From positions 1 to 27,272 of the IMG/VR virus record IMGVR_UViG_3300048686_000159: a stretch of DNA of 27,272 nucleotides; one strand, 5' to 3'. A program made the translations under genes and the position numbers. This document shows, piece by piece, positions 7,658-16,472 of the stretch (within the stretch, counting starts at the first letter, position 1; each line of letters opens with the position of its first letter). The notes under the pieces were generated by a model. The model searched no databases, had not been told where the DNA came from, and was given only the letters and a program-made list of their open reading frames with translations. The stretch is from a virus.

Positions 7658-8941
7658 ATGGCCAATGTAAAGATTTCAGCATTACCTGCTGTTACTACTG
7701 TTGTTCCGGGAACAGACGTTCTTCCTCTTGTATCAGGCGGTGTAACGACCAAGGCAACGCCAAATGCAATTATTAATGCAAGTCTGTCTGCACAGACCAG
7801 TTTGAGTTTGTATGGCGGAACATGGAGCCTTGCAAATAATACGACGATCAGCGCTGCAAGCACGAAAACGCTCACCCTCAACGGCGGCGCAGGATCAAAT
7901 GGTCTGGTGCTGGATGCGTCGAATAATGTAGGGATTGGCGGCGCTGCAGCACAAAAGTTTCATGTACAAAACGCTGGTGCAGTTATTGGGCTGCTTCAAA
8001 ACACCGCCTCAACCGCTGATGCTCGTTATCGCGTTCAAAACACTGGCGGGTCTTCTGATTGGGGCGTGGACGGAACGGGTACTTACTTTCAGGACAACAA
8101 CAGTCGCCCTTTTATTTGGTATACGGCTGGTTCAGAACGCCTCCGCCTCGACTCCTCCGGCAACCTTGGCTTGGGTGTTACGCCGAGTGCTTGGAGTTTG
8201 TATAAGGGAATCCAGCTATTTTACGGTGGGTCGATAACTGCTAGCACCGTTGTTCCTATCACCGCTATCGGAGCAAATTATTACTACGACGGGTCTGCCT
8301 ACAGATACCTATATTCTTCTCATTATGCTTCTAGATTTTTAGTTGATGGATATTCTGGCGGTTTTTCTTGGAGTATAGCCCCCTCCGGCACAGCAGGAAA
8401 CGCAATTTCCTTCACTCAGGCGATGACGCTGGATGGGAGTGGGAATTTGTTGGTTGGGACGACTACTAATACTTATTCTGCAGTTGGGTCGTTTAAATCT
8501 ATAGCCGACAATGTAGCGTGTGAATTTTACCGACAAGGGACAGGCTCTGGTTCAGCTATTGTAACTTTCAACTCAAATGCAACGGCTACAGAATCGTTAA
8601 GGTCTTACATTGATGCCTCTAGTGGAAACCTAACTGTTATCTCGGATGAACGGGTAAAAGAAAACATATCAAGCATTACTTATGGCCTTGCTGATATTCT
8701 TTTGCTTCGCCCTGTAAGTTTCACATGGAAAAACAGCACCGGCACCAAAATTAATTTTGGTTTTATTGCCCAAGAAGTTGAAAGTGTAGTGCCGGAAATT
8801 ATTACCACGCTAGGTGAGGACTTATCAAATACCATCCCAAATCAAAAGATGCTTGATAAAGAATCTGTAATACCAATCTTAGTCAAAGCCATCCAAGAAC
8901 TCTCCGCAGAACTCAACGAACTCAAACAGAGGATTAACTAA
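7658..8941 (+). CDS. Tail fibre with C-terminal S74 intramolecular chaperone
   Basis: A 427-residue fibre. The N-terminus (MANVKISALPAVTTVVPGTD) is a common phage fibre start. The middle contains beta-rich phage fibre repeats of the type SERLRLDSSGNLGLG and MTLDGSGNLLVGTTTN. The last ~99 residues are a Peptidase_S74 domain: S329-D-E-R-V-K334 gives the Ser and Lys of the self-cleavage dyad known from endosialidase-type chaperones, followed by FGFIAQEVESVVPEI and a final coiled coil (VKAIQELSAELNELKQ). In that family the domain folds the trimer, then cuts itself off just before the Ser. The mature fibre would then end near residue 328. Start ATG 7658 has GGAG 6 nt upstream; its stop overlaps the next ATG (TAATG). 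Confidence 0.88.
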   Translation: MANVKISALPAVTTVVPGTDVLPLVSGGVTTKATPNAIINASLSAQTSLSLYGGTWSLANNTTISAASTKTLTLNGGAGSNGLVLDASNNVGIGGAAAQKFHVQNAGAVIGLLQNTASTADARYRVQNTGGSSDWGVDGTGTYFQDNNSRPFIWYTAGSERLRLDSSGNLGLGVTPSAWSLYKGIQLFYGGSITASTVVPITAIGANYYYDGSAYRYLYSSHYASRFLVDGYSGGFSWSIAPSGTAGNAISFTQAMTLDGSGNLLVGTTTNTYSAVGSFKSIADNVACEFYRQGTGSGSAIVTFNSNATATESLRSYIDASSGNLTVISDERVKENISSITYGLADILLLRPVSFTWKNSTGTKINFGFIAQEVESVVPEIITTLGEDLSNTIPNQKMLDKESVIPILVKAIQELSAELNELKQRIN

Positions 8942-9276
8942 TGTCAACTCAATTTGTATGGACGATTTCACAGCTTGACTGTATCCCGCAGGTTGGCGAT
9001 CTCACAGACTACTGCGTAGTCTCCCACTGGCAATGCCAAGGCTCAGACGGCGAAGGGCACACGGGTCAGGTCTATTCCACCGTTTCTTTCCCGGTCGATC
9101 CTGATAAACAGGACTTCACGCCCTACGAAGACATCACGCTTGAACAGGCAATCCTCTGGACGCAAGAAGCACTCGGTGAAGAACAGGTCGCGGCGGTGTA
9201 CACGTCTATTGACACGCAGATTGAGAATCAAATCAATCCTCCTATCGTCAGTCCTCCTCTTCCTTGGAGCAACTAA
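8941..9276 (+). CDS. Small fibre-associated protein of unknown function (111 aa)
   Basis: A 111-residue acidic protein overlapping the fibre stop by 1 nt, with AGAGGA 8 nt before its ATG. It starts STQFVWTISQLDCIPQVGD, includes VSHWQCQGSDGEGHTGQVYS and a helical ITLEQAILWTQEALGEEQVA, and ends in a Pro-rich tail (NPPIVSPPLPWSN). Proteins of this type recur next to tail fibre genes in environmental phages and have no proven function. Translational coupling to the fibre suggests a role in fibre assembly or attachment; this is inference. Confidence 0.65.
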   Translation: MSTQFVWTISQLDCIPQVGDLTDYCVVSHWQCQGSDGEGHTGQVYSTVSFPVDPDKQDFTPYEDITLEQAILWTQEALGEEQVAAVYTSIDTQIENQINPPIVSPPLPWSN

Positions 9277-9287
9277 GCTCAATAGGC

Positions 9288-9293
9288 TATAAT
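9288..9293 (+). promoter_or_regulatory. Promoter -10 candidate before the giant fibre operon
   Basis: TATAAT is a perfect sigma70 -10 hexamer in the 53-nt gap after the preceding gene. The best -35 (TTGGAG at 9264-9269, 18-bp spacer) matches only three of six, so it may be weak or need an activator. A start about 7 nt downstream would fall inside the left arm of the hairpin at 9294-9326. Confidence 0.4.
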
Positions 9294-9326
9294 CTTTACT
9301 CCAATAACTGTTTTACTGGAGTAAAG
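9294..9326 (+). promoter_or_regulatory. Hairpin sequestering a ribosome-binding site
   Basis: CTTTACTCCA (9294-9303) pairs perfectly with TGGAGTAAAG (9317-9326), giving a 10-bp stem and a 13-nt loop. The right arm contains GGAG (9318-9321), the only good Shine-Dalgarno for the ATG at 9330. There is no T-tract, so it is not a terminator. It should block translation in long read-through mRNAs. Confidence 0.65.
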
Positions 9327-9329
9327 TAA

Positions 9330-9491
9330 ATGAAACTGGAACTTGAAATTGCTGAGGTCAACAACATTCTAGCTGCTCTCAGCAAATTTCCATTTGAACA
9401 GGTCGCTGAACTAATCGCTAAGATTCGTGAACAAGCGATTCCGCAAGTTCCCGCAGAAGAAGCAGAAAGTGGCGACATAACCTCCGACTAA
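9330..9491 (+). CDS. Small fibre-linked protein (53 aa) of unknown function
   Basis: ATG 9330 to TAA 9489-9491 encodes 53 residues starting MKLELEIAEVNNILAALSKF, then a helix (PFEQVAELIAKIREQAIPQV) and an acidic end. I recognise this as a recurrent tiny phage protein type (MKLELE.AEVN.ILAALSKLP..QV..LI.KI..QA.PQ) located near tail fibre genes; its role is not known to me. It is almost entirely helical. GGAG lies 8 nt upstream but inside the hairpin at 9294-9326, so its translation is probably regulated. It is 9 nt ahead of the giant fibre gene and may be coupled to it. Confidence 0.8.
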   Translation: MKLELEIAEVNNILAALSKFPFEQVAELIAKIREQAIPQVPAEEAESGDITSD

Positions 9492-9500
9492 AGAGGATTC

Positions 9501-12500
9501 ATGTCAAACTTAGGCCCACAGCAGATAAATTCATCTTATCCAGGACTTCTTCAGGTTCCTGGCGGTGCAACAGCAACATTAAAAACTGTTACTGATGGAC
9601 TTGGAACGGAAGTTCCCATTCAAATCAGCACAACTAATGTTGTTATCTCGGGCCTAACAAATGATTATGCGGCCAATCTGATAGGCGGATCTGCAGGACG
9701 GATTCCCTATCAGACTGGTTTATCCTCTACTGCTTTCACAACAGTAGGCATTGCAGGCCAAGTTCTTGTTAGCTCTGGTACTGGCGCTCCAGCATGGAGC
9801 AATACTGCGCCAAGTGCTTTAACGTCAAACACTGCGCTTTCAAGCACTAACTTGCTTGGAGGATCTGCAGGACAACTTCCGTATCAAACAGGATCTGGCG
9901 CAACTGGATTCATTGCAAATGGTTTTGCAGGACAAGTATTGCGCTCTAACGGCGCATTAGCTCCGAGCTGGACAACTCTCAACGCAATTAGCGTCAATGC
10001 TTTGCCAATTACAGGCGGAAGCATGTCTGGCGCGATTGACATGAACAATTACGCGCTTACTGATTTGCCTGCACCAAGTGCAGCATCTGATGCAGCGACA
10101 AAAGCGTATGTTGATTCTGTTGCAACAGGATTAAACATTAAAGCATCATGCGTTGCCGCAACTACGGCTAATATAACGCTTTCTGGCGCACAAACAATAG
10201 ACACTGTTGCGGTAACGGCTGGCCAGCGCGTTCTAGTCAAGAATCAAACGACAACGGCTGATAATGGCATCTATGTCTGTGATGCAAGCACTTGGACCAG
10301 ATCAACTGATGCTGATACATGGAGCGAGCTTGTCGGAGCAACGGTATTCATTACCGGAGGATCAGCAAATCTTGCAACAACATGGACATGCAACGTAGCA
10401 GCAGGTGGACTTCTCGGTGTCACGCCAGTTACGTTTGTTCAATTTGCAGGATCTCAAAGCTACACTGCAGGAAATGGCCTAACTTTAGTTGGCACTCAAT
10501 TTAGCTTGTCTGCGCCAGTTTCTGTCACTAATGGTGGTACTGGAGTTAGCACTTTAACTGGTATTGCTTACGGCAATGCAACTTCTGCGTTTACTGCAGC
10601 AACAGCGGCTCAGATTGTTTCAGCGATTGGCTCCACGGCGGTAACGAATGCCACAAATGCAGCATCTTGTTCTGGCAATGCAGCCACAGCTACAGCTTTA
10701 GAAACTGCAAGACTTATCAATGGCGTTTCTTTCAACGGAACGGCAAATATCTCTATTACGGCGAGCGATCCGTACTCATTAACGTTTAACACATCAGGGG
10801 CAGGCGCTGCATCTGGTGCAACATTCGATGGTTCAGCAGCAAGAACCATTTCTTACAACACGATTGGCGCAGCCAATGTCAGCGGATCAAATGCAACTGC
10901 AGGCAGCACATGGGATATAAACATTGCTCGCACTGCAGCATATGCGGATGACCTAAACGGCGGTTCTGCTGGTAACGTTATCTATCAGTCTGCGGCGGGT
11001 TCAACAGCGTTTCTTGCTAACGGATCTGCTGGATTGATTCTTGCCAGCAATGGTGTTGGATCTTCTCCATATTGGACTAGCACTGCGCCAGGTGCGGTTA
11101 ATGTTGTAAGCAAAAACGCTGGCGATATTCTTTATCAGTCTTCTACGAATGTCACTGCAGGGCTCGCAATTGCGCCGAATGGATACATTCTTGCATCAGA
11201 TGGCGTAACGCCAGTTTGGACTGCAGGCATCAATCTCAGCACTCAAGCAATCGGTGTCCTGCCTATTTCAAATGGTGGGACTGGCGCTTCTACTGCGGCT
11301 AATGCAATAAACAACTTGCTTCCGTATCAGGGGGCAACGCCAGACAGATACCTGAAGACAGATGGAACTAATGTTTCTTGGCAGCATGCTGTTAGCTCAG
11401 TCACCTTAGACACGCTTTCAACCGGATTGCTGGTAAATACGCTGACCAGCGCAACGATAACGACTGCAGGCACTTTTAATCTATCAGGTGTGCTGAATGC
11501 TACTAATGGCGGCACAGGCGTATCTACATTGTCTGGCATTGTATACGGTAATGGCACAAGCGCGTTTACTGCAGCCACTGGGCCACAGGTTGTAGGCGTT
11601 ATTGGCGCAAACTATGTGCAAAACGCCACTAATGCAACGAACTCAGTAAATTCAACAACTGCAACTAATCTAGCTAATGGCACTGCAGGCGCGATTGTTT
11701 ATCAATCTTCTGCAAGCACAACAGATTTTGTTTCTGGTACATCTGGAAGATTCCTGCAGTCTAACGGTTCTGCTGCTCCTGCATTTGTTGCGCTTTCTGC
11801 TGGCGCTGGTCTTACGTTTTCAAGCAATACGTTTAGTCTTGATATTCCTGTAACAGTAGCCAATGGCGGAACAGGCGTAACGACATTATCAGGTGTCCTA
11901 TACGGAAATGGCACTAGTGCAGTCTCTAGCGCAACTGGCGCTCAAATTGTCGATGCAATCGGATCTGTTTCGGTAGAAAACGCAGACTTTGCAACGCTTG
12001 CACAAAATGCATTTTTCGCAGGAAACATAGCGGGAAAATCAGCAGGACAATTACTGTATCAATCTGCTCCTGATACAACAAGCGCGGTTGCTGCAGGCGT
12101 TTCCAATCAAATTCTTTTGTCTGCTGGAACTTCTGCTCCAGTTTGGGCAAATAGCGCTCCAAAAGCGACAAATCTTGATGCTGGTGTTGCAGGATCAGTG
12201 CCGTATCAGTCAGCAATCGGTGTTACTGCTTACACCGCTGCAGGCGCAAACAATCAGGTGCTTACCAGCAACGGAACTGTTCCTCAATGGAGCAATTCCG
12301 TCTCTTCCGCAAACAACCTTGCGGGAGGAGCTGCAGGAGCTGTTCCTTATCAGTCAGCTACCGGAACAACTGCCTTCTCGTTATCTGGCGCGTCTGGGCA
12401 GTTTTTAAGCTCAACAGGGTCAACTGCTCCTACTTGGACAACGATTACTCCTGCACTTATTGGCGCATTGGCAGTAAACGGATCGAATAGCATGTCTGCA

Positions 12501-15500
12501 GACCTGAACATGTCTGCATACAAAATCACTAACCTTGCAACTCCAACAAATTCTGGAGATGCAGCAAATAAATCTTACGTTGACTCGGTTGCGTCTGGAC
12601 TAAATCTCAAGACTGCGTGTGTTGCAGCAACGACTGCAAACATTACGTTGTCAGGCACTCAGACAATTGATGGCGTTTCTGTTGTTGCAACCAATCGAGT
12701 GCTTGTAAAGAATCAGTCAGCAAGCGCAGAGAACGGAATTTACGTTGTTGACGCTAGTACATGGTCGCGTTCGACGGATGCTGACACATGGTCTGAGCTT
12801 GTTGGCGCTACTGTCTTTGTCACTGGAGGTTCAACGAACGGCACAACGACATGGGCATGTAATGTTTCTCCAGGTGGAACGCTTGGAACTACGCCTGTCA
12901 CGTTTGTGCAGTTTTCTGGCTCGCAGTCATACACTGCAGGAGCAGGTTTAACGCTTGCTGGCAATCAGTTTTCTATCACTGCGCCTGTCTCCGTCTCTCT
13001 TGGCGGAACTGGCGTTACAACGCTTTCAGGTATTGCTTACGGAAACGGCACTAGCGCCTTTACAGCAGCCTCTGCAGCGCAAATTGTTAGCGCTATCGGA
13101 TCAACTCCGGTTGCAAATGCAACGACTGCTGCAAGTTGTTCAGGAAACTCAGCAACTTCAGACAAAGTAAACAACGCAGTAACGTTTTCGGCTGACGGCA
13201 CTGGTGATTATGCCGCTGATGATCTGCTTGCTGAAAACAATGACTTTATCTTGTCAGAAGCAAGTAGCTTTATTGTTACGCAAGCAACTGGTTCCACTAC
13301 ATTTGATGGAAGTTCTGCGCTTAATATCTCTTACAATAGCATAAACGCTGCGGCAATTGATGGAAATAATGTTGATGCTGGTTCAACATGGAATATTAAC
13401 GTATCAGGCACTTCGACTTCATTGGCTGGCGGCGATACTGGAAATATTCCTTATCAGTTGTCTTCTGGTCAAACAGCGTTTCTAAACACTGGCGGTATTG
13501 GCTACATTCTGACTTCTGACGGATATGCGCCACAATGGTCTGCAACAATTGATCTTGCAAGCAACGTTTCTGGCGTATTGTCTCCTCAGTTTGGTGGAAC
13601 CGGCGCTGTTTCATTGACTGGTATTTTTTACGGAAATGCTCTTGGAGCTGCAACTGCTGCTACTCCAGCGCAAATTGTTGCCGCAATTGGATCGGAGTCC
13701 GTACAAAACTCCTATTTTGCTGGAACTGCTGTTCTTGCACAATCATCTTTAGATATTTCAGGCGGAAACACAGGTCAGCTTGTATATCAAGGAAGTCCAG
13801 GTTTCACTACGTTCTTAACTGCAGGCACTAATGGCCAAGCCTTAACGTACAACACTTCTTTATCGCGCCCGCAATGGACAACGCTTGGCGATTTGTCATT
13901 AATAAATACAAATGCGTCAACGACACAATATCTTAGAGGCGATGGAACATGGGTAACACCTCCAGTTAACGCTGGAACTGTTACTTCTGTTGCACTAACT
14001 GCCCCTACTGGATTCTCTGTCTCTGGTTCGCCAGTAACGGCATCAGGAACGCTTGCTCTTTCATTTGCTGCAGGTTACTCGCTTCCAACGACTGCTTCAC
14101 AGGCAAACTGGGACAATGCTTATTCTCAAAGACTGCAATGGGATGGCGGATCTACAAATCTCAATGCAGTAACCGGCAGAACGTCTCTTGGTCTTGGATC
14201 ATTATCAACGCTGTCTCCAACTGGCGCTGCATCAAGCAGTACATTTTTGCGTGGAGATGGAGTCTGGGCAACGCCTCCTACAGCAGTAGGCACTGTAACA
14301 AGCGTTGGACTAACTGTACCGACTGGATTGGTTGTTGCGGGTTCTCCAATTACGTCATCTGGAACGTTTGCAGTTAGTCTTCAATCTGGCTATTCAATTC
14401 CAACAACAGCATCTCAAGCAAACTGGGATAGCGCATACACGCAACGTTTGCAATGGGATGGCGGCGCAACTAATCTTAATGCGACAACTGGTCGCGCTAG
14501 TCTTGGCCTTGGAAACGTAGCAACCATCAGCACCAATGGTTCTACAAGTCAATTTTTGCGTGGTGACGGTGCATGGGCTACACCAGCAGCAGGATCAGGG
14601 ACAGTTACTAGCGTAGGAACAGGAACTGGCTTAACCGGTGGGCCGATAACTACGTCAGGAACTATTTCACTTGCAAACACATCGGTTACTCCCGGATCGT
14701 ATACGAGCGCAAACATTACTGTTGACGCGCAAGGCAGGATTACTGCTGCTTCAAACGGATCTGCGGCGGCTGGCGTTACGCAAATTGTTGCAGGATCTAA
14801 CGTAACAATTTCTCCTGCAGGTGGCACAGGAGTTGTAACAATCAATGCCTCTGGCGGCGGTGGCGGAAGTTCAATTTACTTTAATGTCACAGCATATGGT
14901 GCTTCTCCAAGTGCTTCACCGTCTGCAAATAGAGCTGCATTTCAGAATGCAATCAATGCGGCTGCAACATCTAGAGGCACTGTATATGTTCCTGCAGGCA
15001 CTTATGCGATAGATGACACGCTTGTTCTGAGCAATGTTAACTTGCTTGGAGAAGGAACTGCATCTTACATTGCTGCAGGGATTGCAAATGCTGCGTCTCC
15101 GATTATTTATGCCAGCGGAATGATTTCAGTAAGAAATCTGCAGATTGGTTATACGTCTGGAGTAACAGGTAATGAAACCCAAGGACAAAAGGTTATATTT
15201 AGATGTGGTGACTTAAGGCCATCAATACCTTACGGCAATCTTCGCAATTCAATCTTTGATTACTTGTTGCTTGGTTCATGTGGAACTGCTTTTTACGAAA
15301 GCGGACAATTTACTGATGCTGCTCATTATGAAGCTGTCTTTTCAACGACATTTAGCAACATTTGGGCGTATGGATTTAGATATAGAGCATTTGATTTTCA
15401 TAGCGCAATCAGAACAGGAAATGTTTATCAAAACGTTTATCTTGGAGTAGGAGACGACAATACAACATGTGATTGTTTTTTTGCACTACAAGGTATTGAA

Positions 15501-16472
15501 TCTGAAAGCTCTATCATTCAGTTAAACGTAGAACACGGAACTTACAAAACTGCTGGCGTTATTTTTGATGGATGTGAAGGAATTGGCGCAACCTCAATGC
15601 ACATTGAGGCAATTAAACCAAATGGAAACGGTAAACCATATGTAAGATGCTCGCATTCATCAGGTTCATTCAATGATTTTACAATCATTAACTGCGACCA
15701 TACGTTTATTAACGTTCCTATTTTTGAGTTAAATTCATCTTATAACAATTATTGGTCAGCAAATGGAGTTGCTGGGGATTCACCTACAGCAAACTATTAT
15801 CATTTTGGCGTTTTGTATATTGGCAATGTTCCTACAAATTCTGGATGCACTGTATTTAGCAGAGGAACAAATGACGGATCAATGTATGTTGACATTGGAA
15901 ACTTTGAGTATGGTCCTTCTTGGTCTGCATGGCAGGCATTCCCGTATAGTGGAAACATTACGATAATAGATTCTGGCGTCAATTCGTTTTACGGCAATCC
16001 AGTAAGAACGTTAAATGGCTCTACTACAATAGGTAATCCAAACCTAACAACTGCAAATAACGGAACACCATTTTTCTTATCTAGGCCAACTAATGGATCT
16101 GTATTACATATTCTCATAAATAATGTTGCTTCTGGCCAGCTCATTTCAACATCAGGTGGAACGCCTGGATTATTTAGCGGATCAGATTATCGACTAAAAG
16201 AAAATGTTGCACCAATTACTGATGCATTGGATAGAATAAAGAAAATAAAGTCTTATCAATACAACATCATTGGAAATAATTCACTGCAAGAAGGATTCTT
16301 AGCGCATGAGCTGGAAGACGTTTGTAGTCTAGCAGTGCATGGATCAAAAGATGCGGTTGATGAAGACGGAAACCCAGTCTATCAGCAGGTTGCTCCAGCA
16401 TTACTGATTCCTGTTCTTGCTCAAGCAGTGCATGATTTATTGATTAGACTTGAAGCCTTGGAGAACAAATAA
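9501..16472 (+). CDS. Giant multidomain tail fibre with beta-helix body and S74 chaperone
   Basis: A 2,323-residue fibre. From the N-terminus: an attachment-like start (MSNLGPQQINSSYPGLLQVP); about ten copies of a ~38-residue motif GGSAG..PYQT....TAF...G.AGQ.L.S.G..AP.W between residues 60 and 1470; five or six copies of NGGTGV(S/T)TLSGI.YGNGTSAF followed by AA.IV.AIGS; a ~197-residue module present twice (197-393 and 1020-1216); tandem ~104-residue modules starting GTVTSV at 1492, 1597 and 1700, punctuated by LRGDG.W; a Gly-rich hinge (~1780-1790); a pectate-lyase-like beta-helix (NVTAYGASPSA... to ~2180, with RGTVYVPAGTYAI); and an S74 chaperone (S2228-D-Y-R-L-K2233 to the end). The beta-helix may bind or cut surface polysaccharide; no catalytic residues are certain. 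AGAGGA precedes the ATG by 3-8 nt. The beta-helix region is AT-rich (32-37% GC in four sampled lines). Confidence 0.9.
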   Translation: MSNLGPQQINSSYPGLLQVPGGATATLKTVTDGLGTEVPIQISTTNVVISGLTNDYAANLIGGSAGRIPYQTGLSSTAFTTVGIAGQVLVSSGTGAPAWSNTAPSALTSNTALSSTNLLGGSAGQLPYQTGSGATGFIANGFAGQVLRSNGALAPSWTTLNAISVNALPITGGSMSGAIDMNNYALTDLPAPSAASDAATKAYVDSVATGLNIKASCVAATTANITLSGAQTIDTVAVTAGQRVLVKNQTTTADNGIYVCDASTWTRSTDADTWSELVGATVFITGGSANLATTWTCNVAAGGLLGVTPVTFVQFAGSQSYTAGNGLTLVGTQFSLSAPVSVTNGGTGVSTLTGIAYGNATSAFTAATAAQIVSAIGSTAVTNATNAASCSGNAATATALETARLINGVSFNGTANISITASDPYSLTFNTSGAGAASGATFDGSAARTISYNTIGAANVSGSNATAGSTWDINIARTAAYADDLNGGSAGNVIYQSAAGSTAFLANGSAGLILASNGVGSSPYWTSTAPGAVNVVSKNAGDILYQSSTNVTAGLAIAPNGYILASDGVTPVWTAGINLSTQAIGVLPISNGGTGASTAANAINNLLPYQGATPDRYLKTDGTNVSWQHAVSSVTLDTLSTGLLVNTLTSATITTAGTFNLSGVLNATNGGTGVSTLSGIVYGNGTSAFTAATGPQVVGVIGANYVQNATNATNSVNSTTATNLANGTAGAIVYQSSASTTDFVSGTSGRFLQSNGSAAPAFVALSAGAGLTFSSNTFSLDIPVTVANGGTGVTTLSGVLYGNGTSAVSSATGAQIVDAIGSVSVENADFATLAQNAFFAGNIAGKSAGQLLYQSAPDTTSAVAAGVSNQILLSAGTSAPVWANSAPKATNLDAGVAGSVPYQSAIGVTAYTAAGANNQVLTSNGTVPQWSNSVSSANNLAGGAAGAVPYQSATGTTAFSLSGASGQFLSSTGSTAPTWTTITPALIGALAVNGSNSMSADLNMSAYKITNLATPTNSGDAANKSYVDSVASGLNLKTACVAATTANITLSGTQTIDGVSVVATNRVLVKNQSASAENGIYVVDASTWSRSTDADTWSELVGATVFVTGGSTNGTTTWACNVSPGGTLGTTPVTFVQFSGSQSYTAGAGLTLAGNQFSITAPVSVSLGGTGVTTLSGIAYGNGTSAFTAASAAQIVSAIGSTPVANATTAASCSGNSATSDKVNNAVTFSADGTGDYAADDLLAENNDFILSEASSFIVTQATGSTTFDGSSALNISYNSINAAAIDGNNVDAGSTWNINVSGTSTSLAGGDTGNIPYQLSSGQTAFLNTGGIGYILTSDGYAPQWSATIDLASNVSGVLSPQFGGTGAVSLTGIFYGNALGAATAATPAQIVAAIGSESVQNSYFAGTAVLAQSSLDISGGNTGQLVYQGSPGFTTFLTAGTNGQALTYNTSLSRPQWTTLGDLSLINTNASTTQYLRGDGTWVTPPVNAGTVTSVALTAPTGFSVSGSPVTASGTLALSFAAGYSLPTTASQANWDNAYSQRLQWDGGSTNLNAVTGRTSLGLGSLSTLSPTGAASSSTFLRGDGVWATPPTAVGTVTSVGLTVPTGLVVAGSPITSSGTFAVSLQSGYSIPTTASQANWDSAYTQRLQWDGGATNLNATTGRASLGLGNVATISTNGSTSQFLRGDGAWATPAAGSGTVTSVGTGTGLTGGPITTSGTISLANTSVTPGSYTSANITVDAQGRITAASNGSAAAGVTQIVAGSNVTISPAGGTGVVTINASGGGGGSSIYFNVTAYGASPSASPSANRAAFQNAINAAATSRGTVYVPAGTYAIDDTLVLSNVNLLGEGTASYIAAGIANAASPIIYASGMISVRNLQIGYTSGVTGNETQGQKVIFRCGDLRPSIPYGNLRNSIFDYLLLGSCGTAFYESGQFTDAAHYEAVFSTTFSNIWAYGFRYRAFDFHSAIRTGNVYQNVYLGVGDDNTTCDCFFALQGIESESSIIQLNVEHGTYKTAGVIFDGCEGIGATSMHIEAIKPNGNGKPYVRCSHSSGSFNDFTIINCDHTFINVPIFELNSSYNNYWSANGVAGDSPTANYYHFGVLYIGNVPTNSGCTVFSRGTNDGSMYVDIGNFEYGPSWSAWQAFPYSGNITIIDSGVNSFYGNPVRTLNGSTTIGNPNLTTANNGTPFFLSRPTNGSVLHILINNVASGQLISTSGGTPGLFSGSDYRLKENVAPITDALDRIKKIKSYQYNIIGNNSLQEGFLAHELEDVCSLAVHGSKDAVDEDGNPVYQQVAPALLIPVLAQAVHDLLIRLEALENK
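10089..10679 (+). repeat. Fibre module duplication, copy 1
   Basis: Residues 197-393 of the giant fibre (DAATKAYVDS... to AASCSGN) align without any gap to copy 2 exactly 2,469 bp downstream. By hand about 155 of 197 residues are identical. Contains the invariant RSTDADTWSELVGATVF block. Confidence 0.85.
12558..13148 (+). repeat. Fibre module duplication, copy 2
   Basis: Residues 1020-1216 of the giant fibre (DAANKSYVDS... to AASCSGN), the partner of 10089-10679. Codons often differ at synonymous positions, for example AGA versus CGT for Arg and AGC versus TCT for Ser inside the invariant block. Confidence 0.85.
13974..14678 (+). repeat. Tandem ~104-residue modules in the giant fibre
   Basis: Unit 1 (13974-14288) and unit 2 (14289-14597) share GTVTSV, the block LPTTASQANWDNAY or IPTTASQANWDSAY, RLQWDGG.TNLNA.TGR.SLGLG and FLRGDG.WATP. 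A third, truncated unit (14598-14678) keeps only GTVTSV...GGPITTSGT before the sequence diverges. A further LRGDGTW precedes unit 1. Confidence 0.85.

Noticed and set aside
9294-9326. Hairpin before the 53-residue gene read as a terminator
   Set aside because: The stem is A/T-rich and followed by GTAAATG rather than a T-run; overlap with the ribosome-binding site fits translational control better.
11926-12408. Off-frame reading frames on both strands in the giant fibre
   Set aside because: Produced by the Ala/Gly/Thr/Ser-biased repeats; Gln/Leu-rich translations with no independent start signals.
13930-14575. Three RGD tripeptides in the giant fibre
   Set aside because: They are part of the LRGDG.W repeat punctuation common in phage fibres; an integrin-type function makes no sense for a bacterial virus.
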